From the NCBI RefSeq assembly GCF_014636175.1, contig NZ_BMDW01000019.1:1-64000 (forward strand): a stretch of 64,000 bases of DNA, read 5' to 3'. Under the pieces are notes generated by a model. It searched no databases. It was not told the origin of the DNA and saw only the letters and a program-made list of their open reading frames with translations. Shown here one piece after another: positions 18,587 through 27,767 of the stretch. Both the position numbers and the translations under genes were made by a program. Source of the DNA: Sphingomonas psychrolutea (GTDB lineage Bacteria > Pseudomonadota > Alphaproteobacteria > Sphingomonadales > Sphingomonadaceae). Within the stretch, counting starts at the first letter, position 1, and each line of letters starts with the position of its first letter.

Positions 18587-20950
18587 TCAGAATTTCGCGG
18601 TGATCGTCCCGAAAATCTGCCGCGGATTGCCGTAAAAGGCAGTGGCAATGCCTTCCTTGCCCAGCGTCGCGACATAGGGACCGTTGGGCACCGGCACGTT
18701 GGTCAGGCTGATCGGGTTCCCCGCCACATCGGTGCGGATATATTGGTAGCCTGCGGTCTTGTAGATCTTGTTGGTGATGTTCTTGGCGTGGACGCCGATC
18801 GAATAGCGGCCGCCGCGCCCGAAGCTGTAGGTCAGATTCGCGTCCCACAGCGCATAGCCCGGCTGGTCGAGGAAGGGGCTAGCCGTCTCGAACTGGTGCG
18901 TCAGAGTGCGATACGAGAGGGTGGTGTTGGCGTTGACCTTACCCGCCCCGACCGGAATGGTGCCAGCGAGCGTCGAGGACAACGTCCAATCGGGCGTGTT
19001 CTGGAACACGCGGACGTTGGCCACGTCGACACCGGTCGGCCCGATGAAGGTCTTATATTTCGCGCTGATATAGCCGAGCGTTCCCGACAGCGAGACATTC
19101 GACCCCGGCCCGGCAAAACCGCGCGCGAGCACGCCGGTCGTCTCGAGTTCGACGCCCTTGATCGTCGCCTTGGCGGCGTTGGTTGTGATGCCGCAGAACG
19201 ACTGTACCCCGCCGATGACGCAGCCGACCGAACCCGGCACCTGCACATCGCTATAATCGGAATAGAAGCCGTCGAGCGCGATGTTCAACCGCTTGTCGAA
19301 CAACGAGCCCTTATAACCGATTTCATAGCTCTTCACGACTTCGGGCTTGAACAGCAGATAGTTGTAAATGTCCTGATAGGTCCGCCCCGCCGCCGGATTG
19401 GCGATCGGCGACGACGTTCCCGAACCGCGCGGATCGAAGCCACCGCCCTTAAAGCCTTCCGCATAGGACGCGTACAGCAAATGGTCGGGCGTCGGCTTGA
19501 AGCTCAACGAGGCGCGCGGCGTAAAGCGCTTGAAATTGGCGGTCCCGGTGAAATCGGTCGACGGCGCGCCGAACGGAACCGGCGTCCCGCCGAATTCAGA
19601 CGTCAGCCCGAGATAGCTCGCCTTGAAGATCGTCGAGCGACGCTCATCCCACGTATAGCGCCCGCCGAGCGACAGGCTGAGCTGCGGAATGAAATCATAG
19701 GTGAAGTCGGCGAAGATCGAGCTCGTCTCGGTGCGGACGTCGCCCTTGGTATAGGCGTTGAAATTGGCGAACGTCGTCGACAACAGCACGTCGAAACCGG
19801 TCGAGGCCTTGGCCCCCAGATAATAGAAACCGACGAGCCCGTTCAGTTTGTCGCTCTTATAGGCGAACTGGAATTCCTGGCTGGTCTGTTCATTGCGATA
19901 GACCGCCGGCACATCGACATCGGTCGCCGGCAGCGCGTCGAAATCGATCGGGGTGAACGAACGATCCTTGCGGAACGCGCTGATGCTCTTGAAGGTGATC
20001 GCATCGGACAATTGTGCGGTGGCGACCAGCGACAGGCCACCGGCCTGAATGTTCTGCTTCGGGTTGTTGAGGCCGGCGCGCGTGTCGAACGCATTGGCCT
20101 GCACCGGCGCACCGCTCAACAAGCTGGTGATGAGCCGCGATCCGTTGCGCGCGTTCGATTTGTCCTCGGTATAATCGCCGGTCAGGCGCAGCGTCATGCG
20201 ATCATCGGGCGAGGCGAATTCGATCGTGCCGCGCCCGGCCCAGACATCCTTGTTATAATTGTCGATGTTGAGGTTGGTGTTGCGCCCGAAGCCGCCGCGC
20301 GTCAGCCTCGCGCCCGAAACGCCGACCTTGAACAGGCTGCCAAGCGGCGTCGACAGGCTGACAATGCCATCGGCCTGGTTGAACGAACCATAGCTTCCCT
20401 TGAAGCTTGCCTCGGGCCCGTCGGCGAGCCGCTTGGTGACATATTTCACCGCGCCGCCGATGGTGTTGCGGCCATAGAGCGTACCTTGCGGCCCGCGCAG
20501 CACTTCGATTCGTTCGACTTCGTACACGTCGAGCACCGCCGCCTGTGGGCGGTTGAGATAGACGTCATCGAGATAGATGCCGATGCCGGCCTCGAACCCG
20601 GGAACGGGATCCTGCTGCCCGACGCCACGGATGAAGGCGGCGAGCGTTGAATTGGTGCCGCGCGCATTTTTCAGCGTGGTGTTGGGGGTTACATTCTGCA
20701 AATCGGTCAGATCGACGACGCCAGTCTGTTCAAGCCGCGCAGCGGAGAAAGCGGTCGCAGCGATCGGCACGTCGAGCAGGGTTTCTTCACGACGGCGCGC
20801 GGTGACGACGATATCGCCGTCCGCGACATCCTGCTGCTGCGCAGCGGGAGCCTCGCTCGGCGTGGTTTGGGCAAACACTGGAACAGCGGTAAAGGCAGCG
20901 AAAGCGGCGCTTGCATGGAGCAGCGCGCGCGCAGAAATCAGGCGTGTCAT
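18587..20950 (-). CDS. TonB-dependent receptor
   Basis: A 787-residue outer-membrane active transporter. It has a signal peptide (MTRLISARALLHASAAFAAF ending PVFAQ), then the start of the plug at GDIVVTARRREETLLDVP, plug motifs GIGIYLDDVYLNRP and VERIEVLRGPQGTLYGRNTIGG, and the beta-barrel ending in a Phe-terminated strand (TITAKF). Ligand is unknown. ATG 20950 follows AGGAGGGG on the minus strand. It is divergent from a TetR regulator, and the 21-bp palindrome between them suggests that this regulator controls the receptor. No STN domain is present, so it is not a sigma-signalling receptor. Confidence 0.93.
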   Translation of the reverse strand: MTRLISARALLHASAAFAAFTAVPVFAQTTPSEAPAAQQQDVADGDIVVTARRREETLLDVPIAATAFSAARLEQTGVVDLTDLQNVTPNTTLKNARGTNSTLAAFIRGVGQQDPVPGFEAGIGIYLDDVYLNRPQAAVLDVYEVERIEVLRGPQGTLYGRNTIGGAVKYVTKRLADGPEASFKGSYGSFNQADGIVSLSTPLGSLFKVGVSGARLTRGGFGRNTNLNIDNYNKDVWAGRGTIEFASPDDRMTLRLTGDYTEDKSNARNGSRLITSLLSGAPVQANAFDTRAGLNNPKQNIQAGGLSLVATAQLSDAITFKSISAFRKDRSFTPIDFDALPATDVDVPAVYRNEQTSQEFQFAYKSDKLNGLVGFYYLGAKASTGFDVLLSTTFANFNAYTKGDVRTETSSIFADFTYDFIPQLSLSLGGRYTWDERRSTIFKASYLGLTSEFGGTPVPFGAPSTDFTGTANFKRFTPRASLSFKPTPDHLLYASYAEGFKGGGFDPRGSGTSSPIANPAAGRTYQDIYNYLLFKPEVVKSYEIGYKGSLFDKRLNIALDGFYSDYSDVQVPGSVGCVIGGVQSFCGITTNAAKATIKGVELETTGVLARGFAGPGSNVSLSGTLGYISAKYKTFIGPTGVDVANVRVFQNTPDWTLSSTLAGTIPVGAGKVNANTTLSYRTLTHQFETASPFLDQPGYALWDANLTYSFGRGGRYSIGVHAKNITNKIYKTAGYQYIRTDVAGNPISLTNVPVPNGPYVATLGKEGIATAFYGNPRQIFGTITAKF

Positions 20951-21026
20951 CGGTTTTCCCCTCCTGTGGCGCCTCCACAGCGGCCCCGGTATCATCCGGG
21001 TTGTGCGCCAGTCGCAGTCGCTATAC

Positions 21027-21047
21027 TGAAACCTGAACCAGGTTTCA
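21027..21047. promoter_or_regulatory. Palindromic operator in the receptor/TetR divergent promoter
   Basis: Perfect 9-base arms TGAAACCTG and CAGGTTTCA around a 3-base AAC centre. It lies 26 bases before the TetR ATG and 76 bases before the receptor ATG, with a TATACT hexamer directly adjoining on the left. Length and symmetry fit a TetR-family dimer site, so the neighbouring regulator probably represses both promoters from here. Confidence 0.75.
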
Positions 21048-21073
21048 ACTTGGGAAATAGGAGGGCGTCGTAA

Positions 21074-21745
21074 ATGGCGGTAGAAAGTGTCCCGAATGCC
21101 ACAGCGCCCGCGCTGGAGGAGGGCATATCGGCAGCCAGCGCGGGCAAGGCCCCGCGTACCGAGCGCGGGCGCCGCACGCTGCGCACGATCCTTGATGCTG
21201 CGGCGATCGAATTCGGCGAGCGCGGCTTTCACGAGGCGTCGGTCAGCGGCATCACGCGCCGCGCCGGCGTCGCGCTGGGCAGTTTCTATACCTATTTCGA
21301 TTCGAAGGATGCGGTGTTCCGCGCCTTGGTGCGCGACATGTCGGATCAGGTACGCGACCGCGTCGCCCCCGCAATCCGCGCCGCGCCCGATCAGATCGCG
21401 GCGGAGCGCGCAGGACTAAGCGAGTTCATCGCCTTCGTGCGCGGGCATAAGGAGATCTACCGGATCATCGACGAAGCCGAATTCGTCGATCCCGAATCGT
21501 TCAAGCTCCATTACGCGACCACCGCCGACCGCATCGCCACCCGGCTGAAGGCGGCCGCGACGCGCGGCGAAGTGCGCACCGACGTGTCGGAAGTCCATGC
21601 CTGGGCGATCATGGGGATGAACGTGTTCCTTGGCTTGCGCTTCGGGGTCTGGGGCCAGGATATGGCACCGGATGCGGTCGCGGATGTTGTCGCTGACTTT
21701 CTCGCGCGGGGATTGTCGGCGGACGCAACCCCGAGATCAGGCTGA
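21074..21745 (+). CDS. TetR/AcrR-family transcriptional regulator
   Basis: A 223-residue one-component regulator. After a 30-residue leader it has the TetR N-terminal helix-turn-helix: RTILDAAAIEFGERGFHEAS, then VSGITRRAGVALGSFYTYF with the recognition helix at about 66-78. The C-terminal ligand domain is of the longer TetR type (IAFVRGHKEIYRIIDEAEFV). ATG 21074 follows AGGAGG. It is divergent from the TonB receptor, and its last 9 bases overlap the end of the convergent transketolase-like gene. The ligand is unknown; a compound imported by the receptor is the simplest guess. Confidence 0.92.
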   Translation: MAVESVPNATAPALEEGISAASAGKAPRTERGRRTLRTILDAAAIEFGERGFHEASVSGITRRAGVALGSFYTYFDSKDAVFRALVRDMSDQVRDRVAPAIRAAPDQIAAERAGLSEFIAFVRGHKEIYRIIDEAEFVDPESFKLHYATTADRIATRLKAAATRGEVRTDVSEVHAWAIMGMNVFLGLRFGVWGQDMAPDAVADVVADFLARGLSADATPRSG

Positions 21746-24118
21746 CCTCGCACCAACCGGCCCCAGGCACAACTCGGCCACCGCATCGACGATCGCCTCA
21801 GCATCAAGCCGATAGCTGCGAAACAGATCGGGCACGTCGCCGGTCTGGCCGAAGCGATCAACCCCGAGCGGACTGACGCGCATCCCGCGCACGCCGCCGA
21901 GCCAGGACAGCGTCGACGGCGCGCCGTCGATGATCGTGACGAGCTTCGCACCGGCGGCAAGTTGCGCCAGCAAATCCTCGGCATGGCTCGGCGCGCTCGC
22001 GCCGGTCCAGCGCCCGGCATGCCGCGCCGACCAGCCGCGATGCAGCAGATCGGGCGAGGTCACCATCAGCAGCCCGAGCCCCGGCACGTCATCGGCCAGC
22101 AGCGTTGCCGCTTCCAGAACTTCGGGCGTGATCGCACCGGTGAAGACGATCGCGAGGTCGGCGGCACCGCTTGGTGGCTTCAGCCAATAGCCGCCGCGCA
22201 AGGCATCGTCCTGCCAGCCATCGTCGGCGCGCACGATTTGCGTCAGCGTCCGCGTCGTCAGCCGCAGATACACCGATCCGCCATCGTCCGCCTGCATATG
22301 ACGAAACGCCCAGCCCATGATCAGCGCAAGTTCGTCGGCAAAGGCCGGTTCGAAATAGGTGAGGCCGGGCTGGCCGATCCCGATCAGCGGCGAGTTCATC
22401 GACTGGTGCGCCCCGCCCTCCGGCCCCAATGTCAGACCCGAGGGGGTCGCGACGAGCAAGAAGCGCGCATCCTGGTAGCAAGCGTAATTCAGCGCATCGA
22501 GCCCGCGCGCGATGAACGGATCATAGACCGTGCCGATCGGCATCAGCCGGGTGCCGAACAGCGGCGCGGCAAGGCCCAAAGCCGCGAGCATCAGGAACAA
22601 ATTGTTCTCGGCAATGCCCAATTCGATATGCTGGCCGGCATGGTGCGCCGCCCATTTCTGCGCAGTCGGGATGCGCGCGGCGGAGAAGACGTCCTTCAAT
22701 TCCTGCCGCCGGAACAGCCCGCGTTGATTGACGAACGCGCCGAGATTGGTCGACACCGTCACATCGGGCGAGGTCGTGACGATCCGGTCGGCGAGCGCCC
22801 GACCCTTCGCATCCCCCGATTTGGCGAGATCGAGCAGGATCCGCCCGAACGCGGCCTGCGTCGACAGCTCGACACCATCGGGCACGGGGATTTGATCGGG
22901 CACAGGAACTGCCGCGGCGGGTGCAAGCGCATGCGCCTGGGCGAGCGCGCTGGCCTCGACCACCGCGCGTGCAGAGGCCGCCGCATTGGCGCCAAGGCCG
23001 CCATAGGGTGCCCACTCGTCGCCCTCGGCGATGCCGAGATCGCCGCGCAATTGCTCGATCTGGCCGGGGTTCATCAGCCCCGAATGATTGTCCTTATGCC
23101 CGGCAAACGGCAGGCCATAGCCCTTGACGGTATAGGCGATGAACAGCGTCGGCTTATCGTCATCGCAGCGCGCGAACGCCTCCAGCACGGTCGCGATGCA
23201 ATGCCCGCCGAGATTGGTCATCAGCGCGGCGAGCGCGGTGTCGTCATGCTCGGCGATCAGCGCGAGCGTCTCGGGAAAAGCGACCAGATCGGCGGTCAGC
23301 CGCGCGCGCCACGCCGCGCCACCCTGATAGGTGAGCGCGGCGAATTCGGCATTGGGGCATTCGTCGATCCAGTCGGCAATCGCTTGCCCGCCGGGCCGCG
23401 CGAATGTCTCGCGCTGCTTGCGCCCATGTTTCAGCGTCTCGACGCGCCAGCCGCACGTCTCGAAAATATCGTCGAAGCGGCGGAACATCCGGTCCGCCGT
23501 CGTGCTGTCGAGCGACTGCCGATTGTAATCGACGATCCACCAGCAATTGCGGATGTCATGCTTATACGCCTCGATCAGGCATTCGTAGATATTGCCCTCG
23601 TCCAATTCTGCATCGCCGATCAGCGCGATCATGCGGCCAGCATCGGCTTCGGCCATTTCGCCATGCGCGATCAGATAATCCTGGATCAGCGAAGCGAACG
23701 CCGTGATCGCCACGCCCAGACCGACCGATCCAGTCGAGAAATCGACGGGAATGCTGTCCTTGGTGCGGCTGGGATAGCTTTGCGCGCCGCCAAAGCCGCG
23801 ATAACGCTGTAGCGCGTCGCGCGATTGCTGCCCGAGCATGTAATGGATCGCGTGCAGCACCGGCCCGGCATGCGGCTTCACCGCGACCTTGTCCTGCGGG
23901 CGCAGTGCGCCGAAATAGAGTGCGGTCATGATCGCGGTGATCGACGCGCAGCTCGCCTGATGCCCGCCGACCTTCAGCCCGTCGCGACTATCGCGCAAAT
24001 GGTTGGCATTGTGGATCGTCCATGAGGACAGCCAGCGCAGGCGGGTCTCGATCGATTCGAGTACGGCGATGGTCGCCGGGTCGGTGTGGTGCGCGGGCGG
24101 CGTGACGGTCATATCCAT
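21737..24118 (-). CDS. AceE-like thiamine-diphosphate enzyme (transketolase/homodimeric E1)
   Basis: A 793-residue protein of the transketolase/homodimeric pyruvate-dehydrogenase E1 type. The thiamine-diphosphate and magnesium motif reads LIGDAELDEGN and continues to WWIVDYNRQSLDS (GDx-to-N spacing as in the family). Other marks are GGHQASCASI near 50, VDFSTGSVGLGVAITAFASL, TVKGYGLPFAGHKDNHSG, and the pyrimidine-domain IELGIAENNLFLM and GPEGGAHQSMNSP. It would decarboxylate a 2-oxo acid or transfer a ketol unit. No E2 or E3 gene is adjacent, and it is shorter than typical AceE (about 890), so its partner and substrate are uncertain. Start ATG 24118. Confidence 0.85.
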   Translation of the reverse strand: MDMTVTPPAHHTDPATIAVLESIETRLRWLSSWTIHNANHLRDSRDGLKVGGHQASCASITAIMTALYFGALRPQDKVAVKPHAGPVLHAIHYMLGQQSRDALQRYRGFGGAQSYPSRTKDSIPVDFSTGSVGLGVAITAFASLIQDYLIAHGEMAEADAGRMIALIGDAELDEGNIYECLIEAYKHDIRNCWWIVDYNRQSLDSTTADRMFRRFDDIFETCGWRVETLKHGRKQRETFARPGGQAIADWIDECPNAEFAALTYQGGAAWRARLTADLVAFPETLALIAEHDDTALAALMTNLGGHCIATVLEAFARCDDDKPTLFIAYTVKGYGLPFAGHKDNHSGLMNPGQIEQLRGDLGIAEGDEWAPYGGLGANAAASARAVVEASALAQAHALAPAAAVPVPDQIPVPDGVELSTQAAFGRILLDLAKSGDAKGRALADRIVTTSPDVTVSTNLGAFVNQRGLFRRQELKDVFSAARIPTAQKWAAHHAGQHIELGIAENNLFLMLAALGLAAPLFGTRLMPIGTVYDPFIARGLDALNYACYQDARFLLVATPSGLTLGPEGGAHQSMNSPLIGIGQPGLTYFEPAFADELALIMGWAFRHMQADDGGSVYLRLTTRTLTQIVRADDGWQDDALRGGYWLKPPSGAADLAIVFTGAITPEVLEAATLLADDVPGLGLLMVTSPDLLHRGWSARHAGRWTGASAPSHAEDLLAQLAAGAKLVTIIDGAPSTLSWLGGVRGMRVSPLGVDRFGQTGDVPDLFRSYRLDAEAIVDAVAELCLGPVGARSA

Positions 24119-24172
24119 GGGGATTATGGTAGCGGATCACTACGCGGATGCGATACCAATCTTGGCATGCAC

Positions 24173-25234
24173 TCATGCCGCGTCGGCGGGACCCCCCTGC
24201 CGCGCGGCGAAATGTGCGATCAGCCAGCTGCGTACCAGGCTGATCGTCGGATCGGCGAGGTCGTCGGCGCGCAGCTTCAAATAATAGCCGAAGCCGTCGT
24301 TGATGACGGTGTCATACGGCACGACCAGCCCCCCGGCGGCGATTTCAGCGGCGAACATGTCGATATCGGCGAGCGCGACGCCGTCCGAATGCATCGCATA
24401 GCGGACCGCGAGCGCATTCGAGTCGAAGGCGAGCCCGCGATCGGCATCAAGCGCGATCCGGCACTGATTGGCATAGGTGCTCCACAACAACCCGCGTGGT
24501 TGATCCTCCAGCTTGACGTGGAGCAGATCATTATCGGCGAGGAAGGCTTCGAGCGATTTGCCCGCGTGCCGCGCGGCGGTCTGCGGCGAACTGACCGGCG
24601 CAACGCGGACCATCCACAACAAATCGGTCACGCGGTCATCGATATTGGGGCGGTCGAACACGATCGCCATGTCGGTCTCGTTGCTCGGCAAACCAACTGC
24701 GCCCGAGCTGGAAATGTCGATCCGGATCTCGGGATGTTCGGCGCGAAACGCCTGGATCATCGGCATCACGACCTGTTGCAGCAAGGTCGGCGGGATGTGG
24801 ATACGGATCGGGCGGTTGGCATTGGGATTGGCGCAAATCGCGTTCATCGTCTGCTCAAGCCGGTCGAACGATTTGCTCACCTCGGGCAGCAACGCCTTGC
24901 CCGCCGCGGTCAGCACGAGCGTCTGGCCCGAGCGATCGAACAATTTGTGCCCCAGCAATTCCTCGAGGCTGATGACATGGCGGCTCACCGCGCTTTGGCT
25001 GACGTTGAGCGCTTGCGCCCCCGCCGTGAAGCTCAGCCGCTGCCCGACCGCATCGAACGCGCGCAGCGCGTTGAGCGGTAACCAGCGCCGATTGACCGGT
25101 GAGGTGCGTGCGATGGAAATCCCTTCCGGTGCGCGGACGTTATGCCCAAATTCGATACCAAGCGCGTTTTTTGGGCAGATGCAACGCCACGCGCCACGTT
25201 GGCCCGCGCCTTTCAGGTTTTTGCATGTCGCCAT
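24173..25234 (-). CDS. LysR-family transcriptional regulator (GcvA-like)
   Basis: The core protein has the LysR helix-turn-helix PLNALRAFDAVGQRLSFTAG through ALNVSQSAVSRHVISLEELLG and a C-terminal effector domain. It is divergent from the Rieske/sarcosine-oxidase operon and is its likely regulator. The start is uncertain. Relatives begin about 10 residues before PLNALRAF, but no in-frame ATG, GTG or TTG exists there; the first canonical one is the ATG at 25234, about 40 codons upstream, used here only as an outer limit. An ATC at 25114, six bases after GGAAGGG, is a possible rare start and would leave the upstream dyad outside the gene. The function call is firm; the N-terminus is not. Confidence 0.8.
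   Translation of the reverse strand: MATCKNLKGAGQRGAWRCICPKNALGIEFGHNVRAPEGISIARTSPVNRRWLPLNALRAFDAVGQRLSFTAGAQALNVSQSAVSRHVISLEELLGHKLFDRSGQTLVLTAAGKALLPEVSKSFDRLEQTMNAICANPNANRPIRIHIPPTLLQQVVMPMIQAFRAEHPEIRIDISSSGAVGLPSNETDMAIVFDRPNIDDRVTDLLWMVRVAPVSSPQTAARHAGKSLEAFLADNDLLHVKLEDQPRGLLWSTYANQCRIALDADRGLAFDSNALAVRYAMHSDGVALADIDMFAAEIAAGGLVVPYDTVINDGFGYYLKLRADDLADPTISLVRSWLIAHFAARQGGPADAA
25143..25177. promoter_or_regulatory. Dyad in the LysR/Rieske divergent region
   Basis: Arms TGCCCAAA and TTTGGGCA (perfect complement) are separated by 19 bases. It lies between the likely LysR start near 25114 and the Rieske start at 25306. A long interrupted dyad containing T-N11-A type half-sites is typical of LysR regulators, so this may be the autoregulatory and activation site. 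Confidence 0.5.
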
Positions 25235-25305
25235 GCACAAATGCGATTTCAGCTGCGGCCCATGCCCATGCCACTGACTGTTGCTTGGCAGGCGGAGGCG
25301 ACACG

Positions 25306-26511
25306 TTGGAACTGGGGGATATTTCGGCGTTGTTGCGCACGCGCCCAGCGGGCCATTCGCTGCCCCGCGCCTTTTACACCGGCAGCGCGGCGTTCGAATT
25401 CGATCTTGCCGCGATCTTCGGCACATCGTGGCTGTTTGCCGGGTTCGAAGCCGAGGTGCGCAACCCCGGCGACTACATCTCGTTCATGGTCGGGCGCTGG
25501 CCGGTCATCATCGTGCATGGCCGCGACGGCGAAGTGCGCGCGTTCCATAATAGCTGCCGTCACCGCGGATCGATCCTGTGCAAACCCGGCCAGGGAAGCG
25601 CCGCGCGGCTGGTCTGCCCCTATCACAGCTGGACCTACGGCCTCGACGGACGCTTACTCGCGGCGAGCCGGATGCCCGAGGACTTCCAGAAGAGCGAGCA
25701 CGGCCTGAAGCCGGTCCATCTCGAACGCATCGCCGGCGCTATCTTCATTTGCCTCGCCGAAACGCCGCCCGACATCAGCGTGATGCGGCGCGACCTGACG
25801 CCGCTGCTGGCACCGCACAATCTCGGCCACGCCAAGCTCGCCTTTCAGTCCACGCTGGTCGAATATGCCAATTGGAAGCTGGTGATGGAAAACGGCCGCG
25901 AATGCTATCATTGCGCCGCGGGCCATCCCGAACTGGCGCGCACCTTTCCGGTCCATGCCTCGGCCTATTTCGGCTTCGCGGACGATACCTCGCGGAACTT
26001 CGAAGCGCGGATGGCAGCGCTCGGCATGCCGATGGGTCCGGTCGGCGAGGATTGGTGGCAAGCGGTGCGCTTCCCGCTCAACGACGGTACCGTCGCAATG
26101 ACCACCGACGGCACGTTCAACGTCAAGAAGCTGATGAACGATGCCGGCGGCGGCGATACCGGGTCGCTGCGCTGGGCGGTCGAGCCCAATAATTTCTGCC
26201 ATTCGACCAGCGAATACACCTTCGCCTTCACCGCCATCCCGGTCTCCCCGACCGAGACGCATGTCGTGTCCAAATGGCTGGTGCATGAGGATGCGGTCGA
26301 AGGCGTCGATTACGACATCGATACGCTGACGCATTTGTGGACGCAGACCAATTTGCAGGACAAGGAATTCGCCGAGAACAATCAGCTCGGCGTCAATTCC
26401 CCTGGCTACACCCCCGGCCCGTACAGCCCCGAAGCGGAATCGCTGACGCTGCGTTTCGTCGATTGGTATTGCGCCCGCGCCGCCGATTATCTCGATCGGG
26501 CAGCGGCATGA
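25306..26511 (+). CDS. Rieske non-heme iron oxygenase, alpha subunit
   Basis: A 401-residue ring-hydroxylating-type oxygenase. Rieske [2Fe-2S] ligands are Cys84, His86, Cys104 and His107 (CRHRG and CPYHSW). The mononuclear iron site begins with ENGRECYHCAAGH, giving His202 and His207, plus a later Asp. The lineage with this CYHC pattern includes glycine-betaine, carnitine and stachydrine N-demethylases, and the downstream sarcosine oxidase and purU genes support N-demethylation rather than aromatic chemistry. TTG at 25306, seven bases after GGCGGAGG, fits the protein start; earlier frames have no homology-like sequence. A reductase partner is not in the window. It overlaps the next gene by ATGA. 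Confidence 0.87.
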   Translation: MELGDISALLRTRPAGHSLPRAFYTGSAAFEFDLAAIFGTSWLFAGFEAEVRNPGDYISFMVGRWPVIIVHGRDGEVRAFHNSCRHRGSILCKPGQGSAARLVCPYHSWTYGLDGRLLAASRMPEDFQKSEHGLKPVHLERIAGAIFICLAETPPDISVMRRDLTPLLAPHNLGHAKLAFQSTLVEYANWKLVMENGRECYHCAAGHPELARTFPVHASAYFGFADDTSRNFEARMAALGMPMGPVGEDWWQAVRFPLNDGTVAMTTDGTFNVKKLMNDAGGGDTGSLRWAVEPNNFCHSTSEYTFAFTAIPVSPTETHVVSKWLVHEDAVEGVDYDIDTLTHLWTQTNLQDKEFAENNQLGVNSPGYTPGPYSPEAESLTLRFVDWYCARAADYLDRAAA

Positions 26512-27767
26512 GCGCAGCGCACGACCCGCGCTGGCGCGCCGAAACGCTGGCGGTGCGCGCCGGCTATGATCCGGCGAGCGCATCGAACGCCGCCAAACCG
26601 CCGATCTATATGACATCGACCTTCGCCTATGCCTCGGCGCGGCAAGCGAAGGACATTCACGAAGCCTATTTTGAGGGCACCGGCCCCGAAGTCGGGCGGC
26701 CAGGGCATATCTATGCCCGGCTCGGCCATCCCGGGCTCGATATGGTCGAACTCCGCCTCGCCGCGCTCGATGGCGCGGAAGCGGCGGCGGTGTTCAACAG
26801 CGGCATGGCGACGCACAGCGCGATTGCCCTCGCGCATCTGCGGCCCGGCGACAGTGTGGTGTTCAGCCGCCCGATCTATGGCGGCACCAACGGGCTTTAT
26901 ACCGGGATGATGCCGGGCTTCGGCGTCGGCCACGCTGAATTTACCGACGGGTGCGACCGTTCCAGCGTGGAGGCGGCCGTCACGGAGGCGCTGGCGCACG
27001 GTCCGCTCAAGCTGATCGTGATCGAAACCCCCGCCAACCCGACCGCCGCGATCGTCGATATCGCGCTGGTGGTGGACATCGCCGATACGGTCGGTGCGCG
27101 CAGCGGCACGCGGCCGCTCGTCGTGGTCGACAACACCTTGCTCGGCCCGTCGATGCAGCGCCCGATCGAGCTTGGCGCCGATCTGTGCATGACGAGTCTC
27201 ACCAAATATTGTGGCGGCCATAGCGATTTGATGGCCGGCGGCGTGTCGGGCCGCGAAGCGCTGGTCGCGCCGCTCCGATTGCTCCGCACCACGCTTGGCA
27301 GCCATCTCGATCCCTATACCAGCTGGCTGTTGCTACGCTCGATGGAGACGGTGCATCTGCGCGTCGAACGCGCGATGGATAACGCCCGCAAAGTGGCCGA
27401 ATTCCTGCGCGAATCCCCAAAAATCGCCGGGATCACCTATCTCGGCTTCCTCGCCGAAGGAACGCCGCAGCGCGCGGTGTATGACCGGCAATGCAAGGCG
27501 GCGGGCTCGACCTTCTCCTTCGCGGTCACTGGCGGTGAGGCCGAGGCGTTCCGCTTCCTCGACCGGCTGCGGCTGCTGCGTTTCGCGGTCAGCCTGGGCG
27601 GATCGGAGACGCTGATCACGCATCCCGCGACGACCACGCATTATGCGATTTCGTCGGAAGAGCGCGCGGCCGGGGGCATTACGCCCGCGACGCTGCGCCT
27701 CTCGGTCGGGATCGAGCATGTCGACGATCTGATCGCCGATCTGGCGCAAGCGCTGGAGGCGCTATGA
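26508..27767 (+). CDS. Cys/Met-metabolism PLP-dependent enzyme
   Basis: A 419-residue fold-type I PLP enzyme of the cystathionine gamma-synthase/methionine gamma-lyase family. The PLP Lys is K233 in SLTKYCGGHSD, the ring-stacking Tyr is Y124 in PIYGG, Asp208 pairs with the pyridine nitrogen, and YARLGHP near 69-75 supplies the phosphate-binding Tyr and Arg. The position after YG that is Cys in methionine gamma-lyases is Gly here, so simple methionine gamma-lyase activity is not supported. Reactions of the family are beta/gamma elimination or replacement at sulfur amino acids. Its place inside an N-demethylation operon is unusual. Both ends overlap neighbours by 4 bases. Confidence 0.85.
   Translation: MSAAHDPRWRAETLAVRAGYDPASASNAAKPPIYMTSTFAYASARQAKDIHEAYFEGTGPEVGRPGHIYARLGHPGLDMVELRLAALDGAEAAAVFNSGMATHSAIALAHLRPGDSVVFSRPIYGGTNGLYTGMMPGFGVGHAEFTDGCDRSSVEAAVTEALAHGPLKLIVIETPANPTAAIVDIALVVDIADTVGARSGTRPLVVVDNTLLGPSMQRPIELGADLCMTSLTKYCGGHSDLMAGGVSGREALVAPLRLLRTTLGSHLDPYTSWLLLRSMETVHLRVERAMDNARKVAEFLRESPKIAGITYLGFLAEGTPQRAVYDRQCKAAGSTFSFAVTGGEAEAFRFLDRLRLLRFAVSLGGSETLITHPATTTHYAISSEERAAGGITPATLRLSVGIEHVDDLIADLAQALEAL

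Noticed and set aside
18575..20650. 691-codon plus-strand open frame opposite the TonB receptor
   Set aside because: It is the antisense shadow of a GC-rich gene; Arg/Gly/Ala-rich with no domain. The same applies to the long antisense frames at 1347-2807, 14767-16218, 21962-23812, 29747-31333 and 38774-41101.
24164..24179. GGCATG-CACT-CATGCC hairpin as a LysR terminator
   Set aside because: It has only 6-base arms, overlaps the stop codon and has no T-run.
26508..27767. Methionine gamma-lyase
   Set aside because: The PLP residues fit, but the Cys following YG in true methionine gamma-lyases is Gly here, so only the wider family is claimed.
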